Shown in pieces: positions 15,101 to 27,100 of a stretch of 64,000 nucleotides of DNA (positions are counted from its first letter, which is position 1; each line of letters starts with the position of its first letter). The notes beneath the pieces were generated by a model, which was given only the letters and a program-made list of their open reading frames with translations, made no database searches and was not told the origin of the DNA. The stretch is from Callorhinus ursinus. Its lineage: Eukaryota; Chordata; Mammalia; Carnivora; Otariidae. Where the stretch lies: the NCBI RefSeq assembly GCF_003265705.1, contig NW_020312867.1, forward strand, positions 6,855,561 to 6,919,560, read 5' to 3'. Made by a program: the position numbers and the translations under genes.

Positions 15101-18100
15101 TAGAAACGCAATTCTTAGCCCCCACCCCAGGCCTACTGAATCAGACACTGAGGGATGGAGGAGGGGCTTTAGTAAGCTCTCCAGAAAATTCTGATGCACT
15201 CTCAGGTTTGAGAATTACTCCTCTACAGTCTCAGTCCTCAAAGTGTGGTCCACGGACCTGCGGCAAAGGCCTCACCTGGGAGCTGGTTAGAAATGTGGAC
15301 TCTCAGGCCCTACGCAGACCTGCTGAATCAGCCTCTGCCTTGAACAAGATGCCCGCTGATTGTGGGCACATGGTGGGTTTGGGAAGCACTGACCTAGTGC
15401 TTTCCAGGGGCAGGGGGAGAGAAGGTGTTGCCTGGACTCTTGGAAATCACAGCAAAGATGGTCAATGACTGGACACCTAAGTGCCAAGCCCTTTATATAA
15501 CTTGTATAACTCACGTATATAACATGTTATCCTTCATTGGATTCTCTCCCAACCCTGGCAGGTAGGTACACTTGTTAATTGCACTTTACCTACAATGAGG
15601 ATGCAGACTTAGAGGGGCTGAAACCTGCTTGGGGTCAGCCGGCTCATAAGCATCGGGGACAGAGTTAAAGCCCAGAGCACCCACTCTCTGCACCCCATAC
15701 CCCAGACAGGGTGTTGCAGCTCTGCAGGGGCAAGAACGCACGCACGCAGCCAAGATGCCGCCTCTTAATTACAGCCGTCTTGTGTCTGCCTCTAACAAAG
15801 GCCGTGGGCTGGGAAAGGAATCAACTTAATATGCGATTGCTCTTTCCAATTAGCACAAATTACCATTTGTCTGGGAGGATAACGCTGGGAGCTGGAACCG
15901 CCCCGTGGGTTGCAGTTCTTGGCTGCCTAACCCCTTCCGCTCTGGCTGCAGAGAAGGGGATGCAAGCCTCCCAGCAGGCCTCACCAGGGACAGGAGCGGG
16001 AGGCCCCGGTAAACGCTGCCTGGGACCCAGTTGGGAGCATCCGTGGTTTTCGTCTGCCTTCCGAGGACCTGTGCTACTGACTGTGCATTGGCCAACACTG
16101 GCCCTAGTGCCCAGCTGCACAAGGAAGGGCTGCCCTGTACTCTGCTCCCCACAGCTCCCTTCCTGGGGCCTGGCACATTCCCAAGCCCGGGAAATAGTAG
16201 GGGGCTTTGCTGATGCCCATTCAAGGCTCTGGTGGCTTTGCGGTGAGAAAGCAGCCCTGGCACGAGGAAGAACCGAGGGGCTGGTGGGTACTCTGCCACC
16301 TGTGCCCTCCAGGCTGACCCTCTGCATCCTTCAGGCCACAGCCTGAAGTACTAATTCTTTTGATAACAATAGCAACAACAGCAGCGGTCCCTTACGGAGT
16401 GCTTCATGTTGTGCTCTGCCTGTGGTAACTCAGTCACACAACAGCATTATGAGACAGGTACTGCCATCTCACTTTGCAGATGGGCAAATTGGGGCACAGA
16501 GAAGTTAAGTAGTCGGCCTGAGGTCACACAGCTAGTAAGTGGTACAGGCAGAATTTGAAGGAAGGGGTTTGGCCTCGGAGCCCAGTCTCCCTTCAGAAAA
16601 GCCTGCCGGGCAGCGGGGAGCCTCCTACTGTTTCTACACTTAGCACAGCTCCACGCACGCACGCAGGTGTCCTCTGTATTGCCTGCGCCCAAGGAAGGCG
16701 GAGACCCACTTCCAACTCGCTGAGGGCTGCGTCCCCAGCGCCTAGGTCTATGCCTGGCACGTGGCAAGTGCTCAGCGAGTATTTACGGAAGGTCTGAATA
16801 CATGGGTCTCGGTCTCCTCAGCTTTAAAATGAGGTCATAGCTCCTCCCAAGGGCCATCCTGAGAACCGGGCAGCGCAGGTAAAGTGCTTGGCACGGCTTG
16901 GCCGCCACCGGTTCCTCTCCTGTCAGGAAGAGAGGGGAGATCTGAGCTCCAGCAAGCCTCAGGATTCCCTGCCCTGGTGTCCTGAGGATCACTCGTTCAG
17001 CTAGGAAACATGCATTGAGCACCTACTGTGTGCTGTCATAGCTGCTGGGTCCACACACTGCGAGGAGGAAATGAAATCAGCCCTTGGGGGCTGGGGGGAG
17101 GCGGATGGTGCATCTGAGGCTGACTTGCCAGGCAGAATTTTGTCCTGGGATGTGCCGCGAGGGATCCCTGCTCTGTCTGGTGCCCAGGAGGCCCTCCCTC
17201 TCACCACCCCCTCCCCCTGCTCCCGGCACTGGGCACGCACAGGCTTCATGATCCAGGTGATTCCCGGGTTTTTGCGGAACTCCTCCACGAACAGGTGGTA
17301 CTCGCATGGCATCTCAAAGGTTTTGGGGAAGAAGTCGCACTTGGCTGCCTCCAGCTTTCCGGCCTCGCGCTCCAGTTGTTTCCTGAACCGCTTCAGGTTC
17401 TTCACCATGTAGTTCTTGCGCGTCAGCTGGGCAGCAGGTGGGCGAGCACGCCGTTAGTGCTTGTGCCCACTGTCCTGCTCCAGCTCCCAGCCCCAACCAC
17501 CCAGCTTGCCCCCACAGCCTCGGGTGCGCCAAGTAACAGTCATGGTGAGAGTAACTCTGAGAGCCTGTGGTTCTCTAGTGATCCCCACTCTACAGGCCAG
17601 AAAACCAAGGCTCAGAAAGGTTAAGTCAGCTGCCCAGGGTCACCCAGCTAACAGAGGCGCAGCCGGGATTTGACCCGGGCCTGTCTGACTCCCAAGTTCA
17701 TGTTTCTAACTGCTAAGCTGCACTAACCTTTTCAAATCTCAGCACTGTTGGCTCCTCCGGTCCCATCTTTGTGGTCTGCTTCCCCCCCCCGGACCTCCCT
17801 CCCATCGCTAGACTCCCAGTTGCTCAAGCCTCTCCCCTGAAGTCACCTTACGGCTCCTTCGGCCCTTGCCCCGCCCATCCCCAGGGCTGAAATGCCAACC
17901 AGACTGTGACCTCAGTCCCCAGCCCAAGGCAGCCTGTCGTTCAGGTACCAGACCCTCACTCTCTCACACTCTTTAGCTCCCCGTGTATCTTGTGCATGTG
18001 TCCCGCACCCGTCACGTGCCCCACATTCTCTTCCACTTTTCCATGCTGGCTCTTGCACTCCCACGCCTGCTCGTTGCCACATCCAGTGACACGAATTGGC

Positions 18101-21100
18101 CGACTCAGTGCCCCAGCTGCCCCAGCTCACCTCGTAGTGGTTTCGGAAGTGACTGATGCGCACGTGCTCGTCCATGTAGGTGTGGTCAAAGTTCTCCCGG
18201 AGCCAGCTGACGTCACACCAGTAGAAATCCCACTCCCCTTCACTGCGGGGGCGGGGGGGGGGGACAAAGGTCACGAGCCGAGGCCCTCAGCACTGCCGGG
18301 GGTCTGGGGCCCAGGGAGGTGCACCCGAGGGGGGCAGGCAGCAGTGTGTTCAAGAGGAGTCTTCGGGCGGGTGGCTGCCCACAACGGGCTCTGTGAGGCC
18401 AGAGTGAAAACCAGAGAGATGTTCCTGCACAAATCCAGGGTGCTGGCCTCCTCTGAACAACCAGCAGAGCAGTCGCATGGAGCCCTGATGCCCCCTGGCA
18501 CCTGTCAGCTGGAGGGAGGAGCTGCCGCCAAGTTAGACAGGGACGCCCCCGCGAGGTCACAGTCCCCAATGCCCCCCACGGCCCACGACAACCAGCCAGC
18601 CTCACCTGGTCATGCTACCTGCCTGGGTGCTGGAAGCATTTCTGTTGCCCACCCCCACTCCCCCAAAGCCCTCCTCCCGCGGACTCCTCAGAGCAGCCTC
18701 AAAAGGTGACAACAATCATCCCTAGAGCCCCCAGACAAAGATGACCCTGTTCACCAAGGCCCTGGCAGCACCAGGTTTCCTACCCAGGCCTGCCCAGCTC
18801 CAAATTCCGACCTGCTTCTTCACCACCACACTAAGGAGAGGGACAGGAAAGCAGGCTAATCTCCCCAGTCTGATGGCACAGCTGTGGGGCCGAGAGGAAG
18901 CGCTTGCAAACTACGTGGCGGGAAATAAAACAAGGCCGCCATGACTGCTTCCAACTCCTTCTTAAGTACAAAACTACAGCTGTAACTGAAGCCCCGTGTG
19001 GATGAGACTGGACTCCAGTACCAGGCAGTGGGAACCATGGATTCCCCCACTCACTTACTTGTTCCCTCATTCACGGAGAGGCTGCGAGAACAGGGTGGAG
19101 ATGAGCCTGGGTCTCCGCACACAGACTGACCAGGTGCCGTCCTAGCCCAAGCCCTGACAAGTCGAGTGGCCTCAAACATGGCAGTTTTTACTCTTCTGCA
19201 TCCAGCTTTCCCACTTTCAGTAAATGGGTATGATAACAGCACCTCCCAGAAGGTCTGCTCAATGATTCAGAGGTCATGCATGTAAAGTGCTCAAGAGCGT
19301 CCAATAGGCTTAGCTACTGTTAGGCAACAATATTCCCCGAGCACCATGTCAAGGCAGCTGGTTGCCCTCACCCCTCATATCTATTTTCACCTTTTTCTAC
19401 AGTACCAGAATTCCCGACATTTACCTGGGAAAATGTCATCTGCGTTCTCCAAAATAAAGACTACATTTTCCAGATTCTCTTGCAGCTAAGCTAAGTTCTG
19501 GCCAACGTGAGACACTTCTAGCTGAGTTCTTCAAGGGCAGGGCATGCATTTTCTTGCCTCCTTCCTACCGACTGTGGCTTGGACTCTGGATGTAAGGCTG
19601 GAGCTTCACCTTAGACCGTGAGGACAAGGGCCTCACTCAAGTGATAGCAGAATGGAAAGATGGAAGCGGATGGATCCAGATTTCTATACCATCTCTGAAC
19701 TTCCTACATCTGGACTTCAATGGGAGAGATAAATAAACTTCTAGTCTGTCAAAGCCTCTTTTACTTTGGGTCTCTGTTACATGCATCCAAACCTTAACCC
19801 TAACTTATATTAGCACCTACTATGTGCTGGGCATTGGATGCTTGTTCATCTCAGTATCCCCAGGGCTCAGCAGAGAAGAAGAAATGTAGGCTTGGGGTCA
19901 AGTAAGTTGTTCAAGGTCACAGAACCAGTAAGTGGCCAGGGAAAAGCAGCCCTTGACCTGGACCTGCCATCAGTGGAGGATTCAAGCCAGCTAGTGGGTG
20001 ATGGCTGCATTCCTTGATTTTCCAGAGAGCTCTAGGACACTGGCTATGGAACAGTCCAGCTGAACTGGGTGTGAACCCCACTTTGACCCTTACATGCTGT
20101 ATGACCTTCAACGATTGGCTTAATACCTCTGAACATAATCATATCTTGCTGGATGGTTGTAAGGCTTAAATAAGACAGAGGGTGTCCGTAAGGCGCCTGG
20201 CACATTTTGAGTGCTAAATAAATCTTGGTCCCTATCACAGCCAAATTGGGACAAGTCCCAGTAGCCACCGAAGGCAACTGGGAGAAAACAGAGGGAGACA
20301 AGGATCTGTGAGGCAAAGGGAAGAAGGGACGAGGCTGGCAGGGGTGGGGAGGTGTCTTACTCCTTTACTTCCACCCATCCTGGCCTGTGGCGAAGGACAT
20401 CCATGAGAGTATTTATGAGAGTGGTCTTGAATCGGATTGATGCTCTCTGCTCTCTGCAAGACAAAGCAACGGAACGCTTGCTCAGGATCACACGAAAACC
20501 TGTATAGGGATGTTCGTAGCAGCTTTATTAATAATAGCCACAAACTGGGGGACACCTGGGCGGCTCAGTCAGTTAAGCGTCTGCCTTCAGCTCAGGTCAT
20601 GATCCCAGGGTCCTGGGATCGAGCCCCGCATCGGGCTCCCTGCTCGGCGGGAGGCCTGCTTCTCCCTCTCCCACTCTCTCTGCTGCTGTTCCCTCTCTAG
20701 CTGTCTCTCTCTCTGTCAAACAAATAAATAATATCTTTTTAAGAGAAAGGGTCATATGAGGGATCCTTGTAGTGGTGGGAATTTTCCTTAGGGATGTCAG
20801 TATCCTGGTTGTGATACTGTGCTATATAGTTTTATTCTCTGTTACCATTGAGGGGAACCAAGTACAGGGCACATGGGATCTCACTGTATTATTTCTTAGA
20901 ACTGCATACAAATCCACAATTATCTCAAAGTCAATATCTAATTTAAAAAAATGTAACAGGGGCGCCTGGGTGGCTCAGTCGTTAAGCATCTGCCTTCAGC
21001 TCAGGTCATGCTCCCAGGGTCCTGGGATTGAGCCCCACATCGGGCTCCCTGCTCCGCGGGAAGCCCGCTTCTCCCTCTCCCACTCCCCCTGCTTATGTTC

Positions 21101-24100
21101 CCTCTCTCGCTGTGTCTCTCTCTGTCAAATAAATAAATAAAATCTTAAAAAAATAAAAATAAAAATAAATAAAAAAACGTAACATATCTTTAGAAGTCTG
21201 GATAATGGCTACTTTTGTGGGGGAACGATTGGAAGAGAGTATGAATGGCATTCTGGAGTGTTGGGGCTGTTCTGTTTCCTGCATATTAAGTTGATGAAAA
21301 TTCATGAGCTGTAAACTTATGATGTATGCACCTTTCTGCATACACAACAGAACTCTGTAACAAAATATACCACAAATAAAGTTAAAAGACTGGCTATAGA
21401 TTAAGATAAAATATTTGCAATGCTTACAATCCATAAGACATTAGGACCAAGTACAAAAAGAGCTCCTACAAATCATTAAGAAAAAGACAAAGAACTCAAT
21501 AGAAAAATGCCTAAGGAAAAAAAAAATGCCTAGGGGATATGAACAGGCAAGTCACAGCAGAGGAAACTTACCAGTATGCATGTGAAAAGATACTCAACCT
21601 TCCCAACAACACAGTAAACTAAAATACCAAGGAGAAGATTTCTGCTACAGGTTACAACATAAAAGGATGTAAAACAACAAGGGGAAAAAATGTACAAAAT
21701 AAATATCACACTTGACTATGGGGCTAGTGGAGAACAATGGACAAAAGGAAACGTAACCAAATGATTCCAGAGAGAAAGGAGCCCTTCGTTGGGGAGCAGA
21801 GAGATGCGTCAGTTTCTAGGTCTTGGGGGGGGTGGTGTCTGAGGGCGGGCAGGTGGAGGAATGAGCCAGCCATGGAGGGGAGACTTTGCAGGCACCAGGG
21901 GAAAGCAGCTGAGCTTAGACAATACTAGGGTGGCCAGCCAAATCAAAATCTGGAAGAACCCCTTCCAAAACCAAACCAAGCCAAGCCAAACCAAACCAAA
22001 ACAACATTGTGGCAAATTTGCTTAAGAAAGAAGCAGTAGAGGGGCACCTGGATGGCTCAGTTAGTTAAGCGACTGCCTTCGGCTCAGGTCATGATCCTGG
22101 AGTCCCAGGATCGAGTCCCGCATCGGGCTCCCTGCTCAGCGGGGAGCCTGCTTCTCCCTCTGCCTCTCTCTCTCTGTCTCTCATGAATAAATAAATAAAA
22201 ATCTTTAATAAAAAATAAATAAAATAAAAAATAAATAAAAAAAAAGAAAGAAGCAGTAGAGAACACAGTAAAGCAGAAAGAAAACCCATATTCCTGCACA
22301 TTGATGTGGTGTGTGTATTTGGGCAGCCCTGCCAGAGTTGAATCCAAAAGTGATCCAAAAAACCATAAACAAACAAACAAAAACCAAACGGCCGTCCAGC
22401 CCCCTCCCAGGGCAAAAGATCAAAACAGCAGTACAGGAGGCTGGGCTTGGAGCGAACTCAGCGGAATTAAAGCTTCAGTCCAGCCCATGTTCTACTCAGC
22501 TTTAGGAGGAATCCAATGATCAGCCCCCACCCTAACCACTAGTCAGAGGAAAGGGCTTACAGTCTCTGGAAAATCAGTCTCTCTTTCCCTCTCTCCACAC
22601 ATTATTCCTTTTGTAGGTCTGAATCTCCATCTGGTATAATTTTCCTTCAGCTTAAAGAACTTTCTTCAGTGTTTAAATACATGACAAAAATAACAGCACA
22701 AAGGACCAGAGGGGAGTAAACAGAGCATGCTGTTCTAGGGTTCTTAGGTTGTGTGGGAAGTGGTATAATATTGATTCAGTGTAGACAGTGATGAGTTAAG
22801 GGTGCATATTGTAATGCCCTAGAATAGCGGTTCTTGATGGGTGGTCCCAGTATTCCTCGGGGTCTTCAGGGGTTCACAAAGGCCTCCCTTTCCCAACTAC
22901 ATATCTTTGTGAGGCTGGATATTCTTCCTATTCTTCAACTGAAACAACCTATCACAACAGAGTGAATCCAGAAGATTTAGGAAGCCAAATGTTTTATATT
23001 GTGCCAGACATCAAGGAAATTCACAAAAATGTAAAAACAATGACTACTCATCTTAGTAATGCAGGAGGGAGAACACAGTTATAAGTTCATAAAAAATACA
23101 TTATTTATGCTACCAGGTAGAGTACCTTGTTGCTTTTTAAATGAATTAATAATATTTTTAATTTATCATTTTAAATTTCTAATATGATATTGATAAATAC
23201 AAGCCACACAAAAATTAGTAAGAGTCCACAATAATTTTTTAGTAGTAAAGAGATCCTGAGCTCAAATTTTAAGAACCACTGCTCTAAAGTAGTAAAGTCA
23301 GGAGTATTTAAAATTTAATCCAAAACAATGAAGAGATACAATTTCAAAATCCATCAGATTGGGGGAAATGTTTAAAATCAGACAAACACCAAGTGTTCGC
23401 AAGAACATGGAAATGATAATTACCCTATAATGCTGATGGAACTGTCAATTGGATAAATCTTTAGAGAGCAATTTGGCTTATTAAAACTGTCAGGTACTAT
23501 TCATACACATTAGACTGGCAAAAATCTAAAAGTCCAAGTTTGGCAACAATGTGCTAAAACTGGAAACTCTTCCTGTGCTGGTAGAAGGCACTCCAGAGAA
23601 CCACATGGCAGTACTTAGTAAAATTGAATTTGCACAGACTCTAGACCCAGCAGTTCCATCCTAGCTCTATACTCTAGATAGATACCCCACATATGCAACT
23701 GGGCATTATATGTACAGGGATGCTCGTTTTGTAACTATTAATATTTTTTTATAGAAATAACCTGCAGCACACAGTTGGTGGTCCACCCTTGTCCCCTAGG
23801 CATTCTCCATTCCTGTGCAAGTCAGAGGGTCTTCCATTGCCAGCACCTGCAGCTCTTTGCCTGAGGGCTTTTTCTGGTCCCCAGAGTCTGCTCAGCCAGT
23901 GCTTAAAGCAAATCCAAAGTGCCCCTTCCCTAACAGCACACAACTAATGACAACTCGAGTTGACGGATAAATCTTCCAGCCCCTCATCGCTCAGTTGGGA
24001 TGAGTATGCAGTGTGTTTTGCACTATCTCCTAGGAATCCCCCGTGGGACTGAGCCCACCTGCCCACCGCAATAACCTGTCGGTAATGCACCTCTTATTGG

Positions 24101-27100
24101 TTTCTCTCCCTTAGCTGTCTCACGTCTCCACTTCCCTGCCAATGCTTACTGGAATCACCTTCCAACCTTCCAAATAAACTGCTCAGGGTCTGCTTCTGGT
24201 GGGAATCAATACTAAGACACAACCGAAAGGCCTTTCAACAGGAAGTAGATAAATAACTAGTGGTATACAATGGAACACATATAGTAGTTAAAATGTATCC
24301 AGATCTACATGCACCAACACGGATAAATGCTGAAAATACAGCCTTGTGTGACATAAACAGCACGCAGAATAATAATAGTATAACGTTCACCCATGTAACT
24401 TATAGTCCTAGCCTCATGCAGCCTGGGGGGTCCATGTCACACAATTCCGTAAGATAAAAACATACGACTGCTGAAGAGGGTGCATTCTTGGAAAGCATGG
24501 GTTCTTTTGATTAAAATAAAGAGAGAAAGAGATGTGGCTTGAGACTTCCTCCCCCACTTCTTCCTGTCTTGATCTAGCCATGAAGGCTGGAGCTATAGCA
24601 GCTACTTGGTGTCCATAGGGAAAAGGTCAGGACCGTCACGGAGACACAACTCTGACTGAGTTGAACCACTGCACCAGCCCTCCAGGCTCTTTGTTACATG
24701 AGGAAAGTTAATACAAATCTTTTAAAGCTGCTATTAGTTGGGTTTCCTACTGCTTGTAGTTAAACACATTTCTAATGGGTGTCTATCCTACTAAAACAGA
24801 TCCTGTTAACTGAAGTGCCCTTTTTTTGGTTGGGGTGGGAGTGGGTGTTTAAGTTTAGGGTCAGCGTCTAGAATAGCGCTGCATTGCTCTGATGGGTGCC
24901 GCACGACGGAAGGGTCAGAGACCACACGTGCCCTCCTCGGTGGTGGTGCAGCCAGAAGCAACTTTAGAAAGCAGAGAAATATCTAATGAAATAGAATAGA
25001 AATATCTAAAATATGTGCTACAGCATGTGTGATGTAACCTCCTCTGACTCCCCACAAAAAACGTCAGTCCAGTCTGCGTTGCTCCCTCCTGCTCTGTGCT
25101 AGTGGATTCCATTTAGGGGATCCGACGAGGTGCTGAGTTCTGCACCTGGGTTACTGCCACAGAGGGAAGCAGAGGATCGGGGCAGAGTTGACATTGGAGT
25201 TATCAAGTCATCACATGGTTGTTGAAGGAGGCAGGAGGGCATAGGTAGATGCAACATGGGCCCTGGAGCCCAGCAAGCTCTGCCACTAACTGATCCTACA
25301 GTCGGGAGCGAGTTCCCTCGCCTCTCTGAGCTTCAGTTTCCCCACCTGCAAAATGGACCCAATAGTAGTATGTACTTTAAAGGATTGTGATATGGACTCA
25401 AGGAGATAATACAGCCTGGCACATGGTAAGTGCTCAGTGATGCGGAGCTGGATAAAGGGGAGGAAGGACGGAAGGAAGGGAGGGAGGAAGGAAGGAAATT
25501 AGTTCTGTGTTTATTAGATTGCGTGGGGCCACTCACCGCTCTTTTCCCTTTGACAGTCCATGGCCCTTGTAATTTTGATTCTGCAAGGAGAAAAGAAAAG
25601 CGATGTAACTGGTTCTGCATATCCACCCTGCCTTCCCAGCTCAATTTACTGCAGATATTAAAATGCTCAAACCATCAGACACAACACTGCCCAGATCCTT
25701 AGGCGTGAAGGACCAGCCTGGCCAAGTTCACATTGGTCAACATGTGCCCAGCAGCTTGGTCCTTGGAATAAACCACCAAGTATTCAAGGTATCAAATCGC
25801 CCCACTTCATAAGATTATTCCACAGGCATGACCAGTAGAGTGAATACCTAGTTTTCAGTGCTCCAAAGGTCCAACCCTGAACCCCAGTTTTGAGGGCTGA
25901 GCTCAGCCAGCTCTGTGAGAAGGAACTGAAACTTGAATGTTTGATTAGATCCATGGTCCAGAAGGGGAATGGTTCAAACACTCAGAGTGGAGTTAATTTC
26001 TTCACCCAAAATGGACCTTTCAAATCCTCAATGGGGGTTGGGGGGTGGGTATTATTTTGCTTCTACCACGTCTAAAACAGTTTGGTCTTTAGTCCTGGTA
26101 AGACTGATCCCTAATGGCAGGTATGAAAAAAGAAATCAAAATTGGTCTTGTGCAGGATGACCACTGCAACTTGGACAGACTTGTCATCTGCATTAGTTTT
26201 CTATTACTGCATAACAAATTACCACAAACTTGGCGGCTTAAAATAGTACAAATTTATGTCTTGCAGTTTCTGTGAGCCAGGATCCTGGGCATGGCTTAGC
26301 TGGATCTTCTGGCCAGGTCTCACAAGGCTACAACCAAGGTGATGGCCTGGGTTATGATTCTCATGCATGGGCTTGGGGTCCTTTTCCAAGATCATCCAGA
26401 TTGTTGGCAGAGTTCAGTTGCTCAGGGTTGCAGGACTGAGGTCCCTGTTTACTTACTAGCTCTTGACCGGTGACTGCTCTCAGCAACTAGAGGTCCCCTG
26501 CAGTTCCTTTCAACATGGCCCCCTAGACAGTTCACAACATGGATGTTTGCTTTCCTCCAGGCCAACAGGAGCTCATCCCTCTGACTTCCAACCCTCCCCA
26601 CTCCAGGTCAGCCACAATAGAGTCCTATATGATGCATGGTAGATAATCATGGTAGTAACTATCCCATCAAATTCACAGGCTCTACCCAGACTCAAGGGGA
26701 GGGAATTATGCAAGGTGTGTACACAAGCGGTGGGAATCTTGGGGGCCTTCTAGAATTCTGCCTACCACACCATCCTATCCCTCAAAGAGCCAGTAGAAGG
26801 GATAGAGGATACTACTTTATGAAACTGACAGAAATTAGCCCCCTACAAAAGCACGTGAACTTTTTTTAAATTTAATTTTATTATGTTATGTTAATCACCA
26901 TACATTACATCATTAGTTTTTGATGTAGTGTTCCATGATTCATTGTTTGCGTATAATACCCAGTGCTCCATTCAATACGTGCCCTCTTTAACACCCATCA
27001 CCAGGCTAACCCATCCCCCCACCACCCTCCCCTCTAGAACCCTCAGTAAGCACATGAACTCTTATCCCAGTGGTACATTCAAGTCCCTCCAACTACCCCA

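Noticed and set aside
15711..16346. 211-codon plus-strand frame in TTLL9 intron 5
   Set aside because: No domain, no splice context and typical of GC-rich noncoding DNA; the opposite strand has similar open frames.
17906..18709. 267-codon plus-strand frame
   Set aside because: Antisense to TTLL9 exon 4 and its introns; no recognisable domain.
20549..20742. Peptides such as [20 protein letters not shown] repeated many times across the window, suggesting a gene family
   Set aside because: They are translations of the tRNA-derived head of Can-SINEs.
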